A stretch of 64,000 bases of DNA from assembly GCF_001687605.2 (NCBI RefSeq), contig NZ_CP016539.2:1828501-1892500 (forward strand), in the 5' to 3' direction. This document shows, piece after piece, positions 1 through 8,588 of the stretch. The position numbers were made by a program, and so were the translations under genes. Under the pieces are notes generated by a model. That model was not told where the DNA came from. It did no database searches and saw only the letters and a list, made by a program, of their open reading frames with translations. Source of the stretch: Planococcus plakortidis. GTDB taxonomy: Bacteria > Bacillota > Bacilli > Bacillales_A > Planococcaceae. Every line of letters starts with the position of its first letter. Position 1 is the stretch's first letter.

Positions 1-345
1 TAAGTCCACAAGCTTGACGGTCGGGTTTTCTTCCACATCCATCAAGACATACTGATAGATCCCGCCGACTTCAAATGCATTGCTCGGGATTTCGGCCGTG
101 AAATCCGGTACAATCTTGGAGAAATCGATCGGATATTTGATGAATTGGTCGACGTCCATATCACGCGTCTTGATCGGCAATAGGCCGCCATTGGCTTCCT
201 GGTAGCGTTCAACCGCCTGTTGCGCGGTAGCCAGCTGATCTTCATAGGGAATCTGATTTTCCGCACGCTCGCTGCTCGGGTATGCACAAGCCGTAAGGAG
301 GCTTGCTGCAAGCAAAGCGAGCAGCAGCACTGTTGTTTTTTTCAT
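1..345 (-). CDS. yphF: YphF-like lipoprotein, N-terminal part (runs off window)
   Basis: Partial gene: the start codon (343-345) and the first 115 codons are inside the window and the 3' end lies beyond position 1. The product begins MKKTTVLLLALLAASLLTAC, a lipoprotein signal peptide with lipobox LTAC, so the mature protein should be anchored to the outer face of the membrane through Cys20. No enzymatic motif is visible. The call as YphF rests on the neighbours: a YphE/DUF2768 gene, gpsA and der follow upstream in the same strand and order as in B. subtilis yphF-yphE-gpsA-der. Function is not known. Confidence 0.75.
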   Translation of the reverse strand, partial: MKKTTVLLLALLAASLLTACAYPSSERAENQIPYEDQLATAQQAVERYQEANGGLLPIKTRDMDVDQFIKYPIDFSKIVPDFTAEIPSNAFEVGGIYQYVLMDVEENPTVKLVDL

Positions 346-358
346 TATGCCCATCCCC

Positions 359-562
359 TCAGGCGCCACCGGTCGGTCCGCTGAATACAGTGAAAACCAT
401 AATAAAGAAGCCTAGGATCAGCAGGACGTACGCGATCAGCGCAAATAGAAATTTCAGGATGCCGTTTTGCAATTTGTATCGGCTCAAGTAGATCATCCCC
501 ATGGAAATGATCAAAAAAGCGATGCCTGCAAACGACACCCACATTTTATCCAAAGAACTCAT
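359..562 (-). CDS. yphE: Small membrane protein YphE (DUF2768 family)
   Basis: 67-residue protein with two hydrophobic segments (about residues 8-26 and 36-60), so a two-pass membrane protein. Size, topology and position between gpsA and a lipoprotein gene match B. subtilis YphE (DUF2768). The gap to yphF is only 13 bases, so the two are probably co-transcribed. No function is established for the family. A second open frame on the same strand (345-542) overlaps it but has no membrane-protein character and is taken as a shadow. Confidence 0.75.
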   Translation of the reverse strand: MSSLDKMWVSFAGIAFLIISMGMIYLSRYKLQNGILKFLFALIAYVLLILGFFIMVFTVFSGPTGGA

Positions 563-604
563 GAATAAGCCGCCTTTCGTCGAGTTTCAGTCCATAGTAT
601 AGCA

Positions 605-642
605 TAAAAAAAGAAGGGGCAGCAGCAAGCAGCCCCTCCGTT
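605..642 (-). terminator. Rho-independent terminator downstream of gpsA
   Basis: On the minus strand a GC-rich stem (GGGGC paired with GCCCC) is followed by a run of seven T. It lies between the gpsA stop and yphE, so it ends the der/gpsA transcript. Confidence 0.7.
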
Positions 643-650
643 TGTGACAA

Positions 651-1670
651 TTAAAGCAAGTCGATCAAATCTTCCATTTCATTTTTCTTCATCCTGCCCA
701 TCAAGGCTTCCACGGCATTCTCCGGCTTGACGCCTTCAAACAATACCGCATATAAAGCTTCCGTTATCGGCATCGGCACCTGGTATGCTGCAGCCAATTG
801 ATGGGCTGCTTTTGTCGTCCGGATCCCTTCGACGACCATGCCCATCTCATCCAAAACCTCATCGACACTTTTCCCTTTTCCGAGCATATTGCCTGCACGC
901 CAGTTGCGTGAATGGACGCTCGTGCACGTTACGATCAAGTCGCCTACGCCGGTCAAGCCCGAGAAGGTCAGGGGCGTTGCGCCCATCTTCACGCCGAGGC
1001 GGGCGATTTCCGCCAGGCCGCGTGTCATGATGGCGGCTTTGGCATTATCCCCATAGCCGAGGCCGTCCGTGATCCCGACCGCTAAAGCGATGATGTTCTT
1101 CAAAGCCCCGCCGATTTCCACACCGATTACATCAGTATTCGTGTAGACCCGAAAATAGGAGTTCATGAACAGATCCTGGATGCGGTTCGCCGCTTTTGTG
1201 TTTTCGCATGCTGCGGTGACGGTCGTCGGATGCTCCTGGACGACTTCTTCCGCATGGCTTGGCCCGGACAAAACGACCACTTCCTCGATCAGCTCGGCTG
1301 GAATTTCTTCCCGGATCATTTCGCTGATCCGCTTAAGCGAATCCGGTTCGATGCCTTTTGACACATGGACAAACAAGGCTTTTTTCGTCATCCGTTCACG
1401 GATATCCCGCGATACTTCGCGGATCGCCTTGGTCGGTACGGCCAGCACGAAAATATCGGCGTGCGCCACCGCTTCATCGAGCTTAGCTGTCGCTTTCAAG
1501 GTATCCGGCAAGCGGACCCCTTTCAGGTAGCGTTCATTCGTATGCCGGTTGATCTCAGCCGCCTGCTCTTCCCGATGGGTCCATACCAGAAGATCGTGGC
1601 CATTTTGCGCCAGCACGTAACTGAGCGCAGTTCCCCAGCTCCCTGCACCAAATACAGTAACTTTTTCCAT
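651..1670 (-). CDS. gpsA: NAD(P)-dependent glycerol-3-phosphate dehydrogenase
   Basis: 339 residues. The enzyme reduces dihydroxyacetone phosphate to sn-glycerol-3-phosphate, the backbone precursor of phospholipids, in the cytosol. The N-terminus carries the Rossmann dinucleotide motif GAGSWGTAL (residues about 7-15); the middle holds the conserved GPSHAEEV and the substrate-domain segment with KNIIALAVGITDGLGYGDN. The frame is open further upstream, but the start at 1668-1670 is chosen because AAAGGAG lies 8 bases before this ATG and the protein then begins at the Rossmann fold. It follows der with a structured 130-base spacer. Another lipid-synthesis gene, plsC, lies 4 kb upstream. Confidence 0.95.
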   Translation of the reverse strand: MEKVTVFGAGSWGTALSYVLAQNGHDLLVWTHREEQAAEINRHTNERYLKGVRLPDTLKATAKLDEAVAHADIFVLAVPTKAIREVSRDIRERMTKKALFVHVSKGIEPDSLKRISEMIREEIPAELIEEVVVLSGPSHAEEVVQEHPTTVTAACENTKAANRIQDLFMNSYFRVYTNTDVIGVEIGGALKNIIALAVGITDGLGYGDNAKAAIMTRGLAEIARLGVKMGATPLTFSGLTGVGDLIVTCTSVHSRNWRAGNMLGKGKSVDEVLDEMGMVVEGIRTTKAAHQLAAAYQVPMPITEALYAVLFEGVKPENAVEALMGRMKKNEMEDLIDLL

Positions 1671-1700
1671 CTTTATCTCTCCTTTATACCGCTCTAAGAC

Positions 1701-1802
1701 AACAAACTCCCACCTCTTCAAGTGGGAGCATGAGGGTCTTTAAAGCCCGATTGGATCAATGAAGCTTCAGCAAAGAAACGGAGACATTTGCTGATTGAAG
1801 CG
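1701..1802 (-). mobile_element. Possible solo end of an IS200/IS605 (TnpB-type) transposon
   Basis: The der-gpsA spacer holds two hairpins. One is a perfect 7-bp stem, CTCCCAC (1707-1713) with GTGGGAG (1722-1728). The other pairs GCTTCA-GCAAA (1764-1774) with TTTGC...TGAAGC (1787-1801), with a 4-base bulge. From memory, the minus-strand reading, CTTTAAAGACCCTCATGCTCCCAC then a stem ending GTGGGAGTTTGTTG, resembles the right end and guide-RNA scaffold of IS605-type elements that carry tnpB. No transposase frame is present. It may be a decayed remnant, a non-autonomous copy, or an unrelated structured RNA. The family assignment is recollection, not a database match. Confidence 0.4.
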
Positions 1803-1803
1803 T

Positions 1804-3114
1804 TTATGTGCGCGCACGGGTAATCAAGCGCAGCGGTGTGCCTTCGAAATCGAAACTTTCCCGGATGCGATTCTGCAAGAAGCGCTCATAGCTGAAGTGC
1901 ATCAATTCCGGGTCGTTGACGAATACAACGAAAGTCGGCGGTTTAACTGCCACTTGAGTGACGTAGTAAAGCCGCAGGCGGCGTCCTTTATCGGACGGTG
2001 CCGGGTTCATCGCCACGGCATCTTCGATTACTTCATTGAGTATGCTCGACTGGATACGGCGTGAATGGTTGTCATTGACGCGGTTGATGATTTCAAGAAT
2101 GTTATGCACACGCTGACCGCTAAGTGCAGAAACGAAAATGATCGGCGCATAATCCAGGAACAGGAAATGCTCGCGGATTTGCTGCGTGAATTTATTCATG
2201 GTCTTGTCATCTTTTTTCAGGGCATCCCATTTATTGACGACAATCACGATCGCTTTCCCTGCCTCGTGGGCATAGCCTGCAATTTTCTTGTCCTGTTCCT
2301 GTATGCCTTCTTCGGCGTTAAGGACAACCAAAACGACGTCGGAACGTTCAATCGCACGCAAGGCGCGAAGCACACTGTATTTTTCAGTGCTTTCATACAC
2401 TTTCCCTTTTTTCCGCATGCCCGCTGTATCGATGATGACGTAAGGCTGTTCGTCGAATTCATATTGCGTATCCACAGCATCGCGCGTCGTCCCAGCCACT
2501 TCACTGACGATGACACGGTCCTCCCCGAGGAATGCGTTGACCAAAGATGATTTCCCGACATTGGGACGCCCGATCAATGAAAACTTAATGACATTGTCCG
2601 GGTATTCCTCTTCGTCTTCTTTCGGGAAATGTCTCGCCACTTCATCCAACAGATCCCCAAGGCCAAGGCCGTGAGACCCCGAAACCGGGTATGGTTCTCC
2701 AACCCCCAGAGAATAGAAATCATAGATCATGTGGCGCATATCGGGGTTGTCGATTTTATTGACAGCCAGCACCACTGGTTTTTTTGTACGATAGAGGATT
2801 CGCGCTACTTGCTCGTCCTGTTCCGTCACTCCATCCCGCCCATTGACGAGGAAAATGATGACGTCCGCTTCTTCCATGGCCACTTCTGCCTGGCTGCGAA
2901 TCTGTTCAAGGAACGGCTCGTCGCTCAGGTCGATGCCCCCTGTATCGATGATGTTGAATTCATGCGTCAGCCAATCCGCCGAACTGTAGATGCGGTCACG
3001 CGTAACCCCTGGAATATCTTCCACGATGGAAACACGTTCCCCGACCACGCGATTAAAAATCGTGGATTTACCTACATTCGGCCGGCCAACAATTGCTACT
3101 ACCGGTTTTGACAT
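1804..3114 (-). CDS. der: Ribosome biogenesis GTPase Der (EngA)
   Basis: 436 residues, the same length as B. subtilis Der. It has two tandem GTPase domains. The first has P-loop GRPNVGKST at residues 10-18, DTGG and NKID; the second has GRPNVGKSS near residue 182, DTAGM and NKWD. A C-terminal KH-like domain follows. The protein acts in maturation of the 50S ribosomal subunit and is essential in Bacillus. The gene starts 93 bases after the fni stop, behind a terminator, so it has its own promoter and probably reads on into gpsA. Confidence 0.97.
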   Translation of the reverse strand: MSKPVVAIVGRPNVGKSTIFNRVVGERVSIVEDIPGVTRDRIYSSADWLTHEFNIIDTGGIDLSDEPFLEQIRSQAEVAMEEADVIIFLVNGRDGVTEQDEQVARILYRTKKPVVLAVNKIDNPDMRHMIYDFYSLGVGEPYPVSGSHGLGLGDLLDEVARHFPKEDEEEYPDNVIKFSLIGRPNVGKSSLVNAFLGEDRVIVSEVAGTTRDAVDTQYEFDEQPYVIIDTAGMRKKGKVYESTEKYSVLRALRAIERSDVVLVVLNAEEGIQEQDKKIAGYAHEAGKAIVIVVNKWDALKKDDKTMNKFTQQIREHFLFLDYAPIIFVSALSGQRVHNILEIINRVNDNHSRRIQSSILNEVIEDAVAMNPAPSDKGRRLRLYYVTQVAVKPPTFVVFVNDPELMHFSYERFLQNRIRESFDFEGTPLRLITRART

Positions 3115-3146
3115 AATTAATTCATCCTTCCACTTCTGATAAGCCT

Positions 3147-3152
3147 ATTATA
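3147..3152 (-). promoter_or_regulatory. Candidate -10 box of the der promoter
   Basis: A perfect TATAAT on the minus strand, 33 bases before the der start and just after the fni terminator. No good -35 is visible at 17 bases, so confidence is low. Confidence 0.35.
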
Positions 3153-3154
3153 CA

Positions 3155-3193
3155 CGAAAAAGGGGATGGCATCTGAATAATGTCCATCCCCTT
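3155..3193 (-). terminator. Terminator after fni
   Basis: The minus-strand stem AAGGGGATGG / CCATCCCCTT (3160-3169 with 3184-3193) is followed by a T run. It separates the fni transcript from der. Confidence 0.8.
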
Positions 3194-3207
3194 AAATTGT
3201 CCAATAT

Positions 3208-4263
3208 TCAGTTTTTCGATGGAGCGGCAAAATGTCCCGTCTCATAGCCGCGCTGCTGCAGGTAGGAAAGCAATTCTCCGCTGATAACAGCCGGGCTCGT
3301 GCGGATGTCTTCAATTGTGCGGGCACCGAGCGCCGTCATGAGCATGCGTAAATCTTCATGCAGGCCTTCGATCTCTTCGATCAAGCCGGTTTCCCCAAGG
3401 CTGACCGCATGCTTCAGGAAGCTGCCGGCAATGCCTGTAGCATCTGCGCCGAGCCGGAATGCACGTATCAGGTCGCCGGCATCCTGAAGCCCTCCTGAAG
3501 CCAATACGGTGCCGCCGAAACCTTGGCGGCATTCGACGATAGCCGCAGCTGTCGGGATGCCCCAGTCTTCGAAATAAGCCAGCTTGCGTTTCCTGCGCTC
3601 ATTTTCGATGCTTGCAAAATTGGTGCCGCCGAAGCCGCTCACATCGATGGCCGATACCTGGGTCCCCGCAAGCGCCTCGGCGGCTTCCTGTGAAATGCCG
3701 AAGCCGGTTTCCTTGACGATGACCGGCACATCCAGCTCTTCCGCAATCCTCCCAATGCGCTCCAGCGCTCCGCGGAACTCGCGGTCGCCTTCTGGCATCG
3801 TCAGTTCCTGTACGACATTCAAATGCACCTGAAACGCATCGGCTTCGATCATTTCAACCGCTTCAAGCGCTTGTTCAACTGTCGCTTCGCTCCCGAGATT
3901 GCCGAAGATGATCCCTTGAGGATTTTCTTTCCGGACGACTTGATAGCTTTCGCGCTCATTCTTGTCTTTCAAGGCAGCCATCTGCGAACCGACAGCCATC
4001 GCAATTCCCGTTTCTTTTGCAGCACGCGCAAGCATGGCGTTCAGCTGCAAAGTCTCGGAACCGCCGCCCCCGGTCATGGCATTAATAAAAACAGGTGATT
4101 TTAGGTTCAAATCACCTGTTTTCGGTTCCAATGATACATCGGCGACGCCGGTGCCCGGCAACGCCTGATGGACAAAACGGACGCAGTCGAGCCAAGTGGC
4201 CCGGCATTGCCCTGTGGACAGTGCATAATTGATATGATCCATCTTTCTTTTTGCCCGTGACAT
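3208..4263 (-). CDS. fni: Type 2 isopentenyl-diphosphate delta-isomerase
   Basis: 351 residues; an FMN- and NAD(P)H-dependent TIM-barrel enzyme that interconverts isopentenyl and dimethylallyl diphosphate in isoprenoid synthesis. Family landmarks are the N-terminal RKMDHINYAL, the flavin-binding VGSQMAAL, and VSGFGGTNFASIEN followed by the ASGGLQDAGD phosphate-binding segment. The start codon directly abuts the ypfD stop codon (4264), so the two are translationally close and probably one transcript. It ends at a strong terminator before der. Position next to ypfD matches B. subtilis fni (ypgA). Confidence 0.95.
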   Translation of the reverse strand: MSRAKRKMDHINYALSTGQCRATWLDCVRFVHQALPGTGVADVSLEPKTGDLNLKSPVFINAMTGGGGSETLQLNAMLARAAKETGIAMAVGSQMAALKDKNERESYQVVRKENPQGIIFGNLGSEATVEQALEAVEMIEADAFQVHLNVVQELTMPEGDREFRGALERIGRIAEELDVPVIVKETGFGISQEAAEALAGTQVSAIDVSGFGGTNFASIENERRKRKLAYFEDWGIPTAAAIVECRQGFGGTVLASGGLQDAGDLIRAFRLGADATGIAGSFLKHAVSLGETGLIEEIEGLHEDLRMLMTALGARTIEDIRTSPAVISGELLSYLQQRGYETGHFAAPSKN

Positions 4264-5409
4264 TTATTCGGATTTGAATCCTTTTAATTTATCACCGATG
4301 ACATCGCTGATGGAGAATCCGGATGCTTCTTCCGGCATATCGTATTGGGAGAAATCCTGTTCCGCTTCTTTTTCCTGGAGCTCTTTGATGCTGAGTGACA
4401 AACGCTTGTCTTCTTTGTTGACTTCCAGCACTTTCACTTCAACTTCCTGGCCTTCCTGAAGCACTTCATGAGGCGTAGCGATGTGCTTATGCGCGATTTG
4501 CGAAATGTGCACAAGGCCTTCTACTCCCGGAAGCACTTCAACAAATGCACCGTAGCTGACCAAACGCTTGACTGTCCCTTTATGGACTGAGCCTTTTGGC
4601 GCTTTTTCGTCGATGGCATCCCATGGCCCCGGCAAAGTATCCTTGATCGACAGCGAGATGCGTTCAGAGTCACGGTCAACAGAAAGCACCTTGACTTTCA
4701 CTTCCTGGCCTTCCGTCACGACATCCGATACTTTGTCGACATGCTCGTGTGACAGTTGGGAAATGTGGACAAGCCCGTCCACCCCACCGATATCGACGAA
4801 TGCGCCGAATGATGCGATGCGCTGGACTTTGCCGTCAAGCACGTCTCCGGCATTGATTGAATCCATCACTTGTTCTTTCTTGGATTCTTTTTCACCTTCC
4901 ACAACAGCACGGTGGGAAAGGATCAAGCGGTTGTTCTCTTTTTCCATTTCGACAATCTTAAAGGTCATGACACGGCCTTTGTAGTCCTCAAAAGATTCGA
5001 CAAAATAATCTTCCACGAGTGAAGCCGGCACAAAACCGCGCACGCCCAGGTCGATGACCAAGCCACCTTTAACGACGTCCTTCACTTCAGCTTCGATGAT
5101 TTCACCGGATTCGAATTTCTTCTCGAGATCGTCCCAAGCGGATTCGGCATCGACTTTGCGTTTCGACAACACAAAGTTCTCGTCTTCCACTTTCGTGATG
5201 ATCAATTCAAGCTCGTCCCCTTCTTGGACCGAGTCTGAAGCTTTTTCGATGTGGAGGCTCGATAACTCGCTTATTGGGATGATCCCGTCGAACGGAGCTC
5301 CGTCAATTGTCACCGTTACCGCTTTTTCCTCGATCTTGGCGACTTTTCCTTTTACGCGATCTCCTGTTTGGAAGTCACGGTTTTCCATCAAATTCATATC
5401 CTCTGACAT
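4264..5409 (-). CDS. ypfD: S1-motif RNA-binding protein YpfD (ribosomal protein S1 homologue)
   Basis: 381 residues with four consecutive S1 RNA-binding repeats, recognisable by the recurrent GxVxxI...[18 protein letters not shown] pattern (for example [19 protein letters not shown] near residue 210, and [20 protein letters not shown] near 295). Repeats 3 and 4 are closest to consensus. Bacillus-type S1 homologues have four repeats rather than the six of E. coli and are not essential for translation. The start at 5407-5409 is preceded by GAAGGAGGG. The gene has a candidate promoter of its own in the 72-base gap before plsC. Confidence 0.93.
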   Translation of the reverse strand: MSEDMNLMENRDFQTGDRVKGKVAKIEEKAVTVTIDGAPFDGIIPISELSSLHIEKASDSVQEGDELELIITKVEDENFVLSKRKVDAESAWDDLEKKFESGEIIEAEVKDVVKGGLVIDLGVRGFVPASLVEDYFVESFEDYKGRVMTFKIVEMEKENNRLILSHRAVVEGEKESKKEQVMDSINAGDVLDGKVQRIASFGAFVDIGGVDGLVHISQLSHEHVDKVSDVVTEGQEVKVKVLSVDRDSERISLSIKDTLPGPWDAIDEKAPKGSVHKGTVKRLVSYGAFVEVLPGVEGLVHISQIAHKHIATPHEVLQEGQEVEVKVLEVNKEDKRLSLSIKELQEKEAEQDFSQYDMPEEASGFSISDVIGDKLKGFKSE

Positions 5410-5442
5410 AAGTAGCCCTCCTTCACAAACTATCCAACTTCT

Positions 5443-5471
5443 ATTTTATTCGAATTCTCTAATAAAAACAA
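5443..5471 (-). promoter_or_regulatory. Candidate promoter of ypfD
   Basis: Minus strand: TTGTTT (5466-5471), 17-base spacer, TAAAAT (5443-5448), in an AT-rich gap between plsC and ypfD. Confidence 0.4.
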
Positions 5472-5481
5472 AAATAATCAC

Positions 5482-6069
5482 TTATTTTTGGGTGTTTTCA
5501 TCCAGAATTTTTTGAATACTGGCCATGATGGCTTCCGTCACTTCTTCAGCTGAAGCTTTGCGTTCCCGATAAGGGCCCATCAGGATCGGGTCGCCGTATA
5601 CCACTTTCACTTTTCTAAACGGTTTATACGGCCCGATGATGGCACATGGCATGACATCTGCATTGCCTCGAAGCGCAAAAAAACCGGCGCCGCTCAAACC
5701 TTTTTTCAAAACGCCGTCAGTCGAACGCGTGCCTTCCGGGAACAGCCCGACGACTTCGCCACCTTTTAGCAGCTTCAACGCCGTCCTTAGCGCTTCCCTG
5801 TCGCTCATGCCGCGTTTTACCGGAAACGCGTTGACTTTCGGCAGGATCGAACCGAGCACCGGGGCTTTGAACAATTCCTCTTTCGCCATGAAATGGACGG
5901 TTCTCGGTGCGGTCATGCCGACTACTGGAGGGTCGAGCGCATGGATATGGTTGCTGCACAGAAGCACACCGCCCGTTTTCGGGAATTTTTCGATGCCGCT
6001 GACCTGGAAGCGGTATAGCGGGCTCAGTGCCGTTTTCACAAGTGTTTTTCCTACTGCATACAAATTCAT
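5482..6069 (-). CDS. plsC: 1-acyl-sn-glycerol-3-phosphate acyltransferase
   Basis: 195 residues. It transfers an acyl chain to lysophosphatidic acid to form phosphatidic acid, the second acylation in phospholipid synthesis, at the inner face of the membrane. All acyltransferase blocks are visible: the catalytic HX4D in SNHIHALDPP (about residues 40-49), the block FPVKRG, the acceptor-binding FPEGTRS (near residue 118), and the final proline-containing strand. The gene overlaps the end of cmk by four bases, so the two are translationally coupled. Some Bacillus-group genomes have plsC here next to cmk and the ypfD-type S1 gene, although B. subtilis does not. Confidence 0.92.
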   Translation of the reverse strand: MNLYAVGKTLVKTALSPLYRFQVSGIEKFPKTGGVLLCSNHIHALDPPVVGMTAPRTVHFMAKEELFKAPVLGSILPKVNAFPVKRGMSDREALRTALKLLKGGEVVGLFPEGTRSTDGVLKKGLSGAGFFALRGNADVMPCAIIGPYKPFRKVKVVYGDPILMGPYRERKASAEEVTEAIMASIQKILDENTQK

Positions 6070-6746
6070 GACGCCATCAGCCTCTCTTCCGCTAATTTCA
6101 AGATGGCTTCCGCCGCTTCGGCAATCGTCAGCGGCGTCGTGTCTAGGTACACGGCATCCTCCGCTTGCTTCAAAGGCGCCACCTCACGCTCGGAATCCAT
6201 CTTATCGCGCATGGCGATTTCCTCCTGGAGCTCAACAAGCGGCGTCAGGATATCGCGTTTTTTATTTTCCTCGAAACGGCGCCTTGCGCGTTCTTCGACC
6301 GTGGCGGACATGAATACTTTCAGGGCAGCGCCTGGCAGGACATGTGTCCCGATGTCGCGGCCATCCATCACGACGCCGCGGCTTTCCGCCAATTTCTGTT
6401 GGAGCTCGACCATGCGCTTTCTGACCAATTCATGCGCAGCCATTTCCGATACGGCCTTCGTCACGTACTGGGAGCGGATTGCCTCCGACACGTCTTGACC
6501 ATCAAGCAGCACTTTCTGCCCGCCTTCCACTGGAATCAAATCGATTTCGGTCTCCTCGAGCAACGCGCCGGCTTCTTCATTGCTCGCCAGGTTGATGCCG
6601 GAATCCAAAGCTTTCAGTGTAATGGCGCGATACATCGCGCCGGTGTCGATATAAATATATCCTAATTTCTCTGCCACTATTTTAGCGATCGTGCTCTTGC
6701 CGGCAGCGGCCGGCCCGTCGATCGCGATTTGTATCGCTTTTGTCAA
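6066..6746 (-). CDS. cmk: Cytidylate kinase
   Basis: 226 residues. It phosphorylates CMP and dCMP to the diphosphates, recycling nucleotides from RNA and lipid turnover. The P-loop is GPAAAGKST at residues 11-19, followed by DTGAMYRA, the DGRDIGTHVLP block and RDKMDSERE, all typical of CMP kinase. The start is taken as TTG at 6744-6746: GAGGTGA lies five bases upstream, and the GTG nine bases further up sits inside that ribosome-binding site. In B. subtilis, sleB, ypeB and ypfA/B lie between prsW and cmk; here prsW is the direct upstream neighbour. Confidence 0.94.
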   Translation of the reverse strand: MTKAIQIAIDGPAAAGKSTIAKIVAEKLGYIYIDTGAMYRAITLKALDSGINLASNEEAGALLEETEIDLIPVEGGQKVLLDGQDVSEAIRSQYVTKAVSEMAAHELVRKRMVELQQKLAESRGVVMDGRDIGTHVLPGAALKVFMSATVEERARRRFEENKKRDILTPLVELQEEIAMRDKMDSEREVAPLKQAEDAVYLDTTPLTIAEAAEAILKLAEERLMAS

Positions 6747-6854
6747 AACTGTCACCTCATCTTATGTAATGATTTCATTTTATCACATTCCCGGCGAAGG
6801 TTTCGGGCAAAATAACAGTGCCTTCAGAATAGATCCGGATCCACTCCTCGGCAA

Positions 6855-6887
6855 CAAAAAAACAAAAGCCCCCGACGGAAGGCTCTT
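6855..6887 (-). terminator. Terminator after prsW
   Basis: Minus strand: AAGAGCC pairs with GGCTTTT (one G-T pair), followed by a T-rich tail of eight bases. It lies just past the prsW stop. Confidence 0.75.
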
Positions 6888-6891
6888 GCTC

Positions 6892-7566
6892 TTAATGTGG
6901 CGTATGCTTATGGTAATGGCTGACCGATAATTGGTGGGCTTGGCGGACTTTCCGCAATCCGAACCACCATAAGAACAGCATGAATGGGACTGCGCCGTAC
7001 AATAGGTTATCGTTGGCATAAAGCGAAGCGTTGTAAGCGATGTGCAACAACGTTGAAGCAAACAGAGCTGCTGCGAGCCACCATTTGCTTTCCCTTCTTT
7101 CGGTGAATTTCGCCTTCCCGTAATAATAGCCCATGACGACACCGAACAAGGCATGGCTCGATACGGGAAGGAATGCCCGCAGGAAAGCTGCGCCAAGCCC
7201 GAACTCGAGCAGATAGAGGATGTTTTCGACCGTGGCGAAACCGAGCGATAAACTGGCACCGTATAAAATCCCGTCATATGGGTCTTCAAAGTCGATATGG
7301 TGGAAAACGGCCACAAACAGGACAATCCACTTGAAGAACTCCTCGAGTAAACTCGAGAACAAGACCGATTTCACGAAAACGTTTTGGAATACATTCTCTG
7401 CTTCAAACACATACTGGATAAATAATATCGGGAACGTCAGAAGGGCGCCGTATAGAAAGCAGTGGAAGATCAGCTTAGACGGTTCTCCTGCAAATTGATC
7501 ACGCAAATAAAAATAACTGAACAATGCGAGCCCTGGCGCAATCGCCACCGTCAACAACTCCAACAT
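6892..7566 (-). CDS. prsW: Glutamic-type intramembrane protease PrsW
   Basis: 224 residues, strongly hydrophobic, about seven membrane segments. The conserved pair Glu75-Glu76 sits in SLLEEFFKW, and further PrsW blocks follow: FATVENILY and SSHALFGVVMGYYYG. In B. subtilis PrsW makes the site-1 cut in the anti-sigma factor RsiW and so activates sigma W. That link is relevant here because a flotillin gene at 34.8-36.3 kb has a sigma-W-type promoter, although no sigW/rsiW pair is in the window. The start is supported by GGAGGG nine bases upstream. Confidence 0.92.
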   Translation of the reverse strand: MLELLTVAIAPGLALFSYFYLRDQFAGEPSKLIFHCFLYGALLTFPILFIQYVFEAENVFQNVFVKSVLFSSLLEEFFKWIVLFVAVFHHIDFEDPYDGILYGASLSLGFATVENILYLLEFGLGAAFLRAFLPVSSHALFGVVMGYYYGKAKFTERRESKWWLAAALFASTLLHIAYNASLYANDNLLYGAVPFMLFLWWFGLRKVRQAHQLSVSHYHKHTPH

Positions 7567-7595
7567 AGGCGCCCTCCTCCCATCACCCGTGGCGG

Positions 7596-8567
7596 TTAAA
7601 TTTCAAATGCTTCCTTGTCGATCGCTTCATTGCCCGACAGCAGGATCGCCAATTTGATGCGCGCTTTCTTGCTGTCATAATCGCTGCCCAATATGACGCC
7701 GCGTGTCAACAGGTCGTGTGCGCTTCCCGGATAGCTGTATGCCGGATAGGCATTGCCTTCTTCGGCGCTTGTCGTCACTACGACGGGAATGCCCGATTTC
7801 ACGGCACGCTCGACCGCATCTACCATATGGGGGGAAACTTGGCCGCGGCCAGCTGCTTCGAGGATGATGCCTTTTGACCCGCTATCAACCAACATATCGA
7901 CAATCGACCCTTCCTGCCCGGAATAGCATTTGACGATATCGACGCGCGGCATGCCGCCCGGTACGCGATGCACTTCACGCAGCACCGGCCTCTGGTAGAT
8001 GCGGACTTTATCATTGTCGATGATGCCTAAATAGCCATGACCGAATGAATCAAATCCTTGCAAATTGCTGGCATGCACTTTCTTGACGTATTTCGCGCTG
8101 TAGATCCGCTCATTGAAGACAACGACCGTGCCGACACCTTTGATCACAGGGTCGACCGCTACATAGATCGAGTTGCGCAAATTGGAGTAGACATCCGTCC
8201 CTACGGCTTCCGGAGCACGCTGGCTCCCTGTCACCACGACCGTCCGTTCATCGCCTACGGTCAAATCCAGGAAATAGGCCGTTTCTTCCAAGGTGTCGGT
8301 ACCATGTGTGACGACTACACCTTCAACTTCCGGGTCTTTCAATTCTTTTAAGATTGCTTCTTTGACGATGTTCATTTCATCGAAACCGATGTGCATGCTC
8401 GGCAACTGATATACATCGATCACTTTCACTTCGATCTCGGTCGGCAATTGGCAAAGCTCTGCCAATTCCTTGCCCGAAATGGCACCGGATTTCAGCAAAC
8501 CTCCGTCGGAAATGGCTTTACTGGCAATCGTGCCTCCTGTCGTAATTAAAGAGACTTTCTTTTTCAT
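7596..8567 (-). CDS. ansA: L-asparaginase, type I
   Basis: 323 residues. It hydrolyses L-asparagine to aspartate and ammonia in the cytosol; no signal peptide is present. The two asparaginase signatures are clear: TTGGTIAS at residues 9-16 with the nucleophile threonine, and VTHGTDTLEETAY near residue 86 with the second catalytic Thr-Asp pair. The gene follows bdr with a 21-base gap and has its own ribosome-binding site (GAGGTG), so the two may be one transcript. It is separated from prsW by only 29 bases. Confidence 0.93.
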   Translation of the reverse strand: MKKKVSLITTGGTIASKAISDGGLLKSGAISGKELAELCQLPTEIEVKVIDVYQLPSMHIGFDEMNIVKEAILKELKDPEVEGVVVTHGTDTLEETAYFLDLTVGDERTVVVTGSQRAPEAVGTDVYSNLRNSIYVAVDPVIKGVGTVVVFNERIYSAKYVKKVHASNLQGFDSFGHGYLGIIDNDKVRIYQRPVLREVHRVPGGMPRVDIVKCYSGQEGSIVDMLVDSGSKGIILEAAGRGQVSPHMVDAVERAVKSGIPVVVTTSAEEGNAYPAYSYPGSAHDLLTRGVILGSDYDSKKARIKLAILLSGNEAIDKEAFEI

Positions 8568-8588
8568 ATTGCACCTCGTTTGGATATT

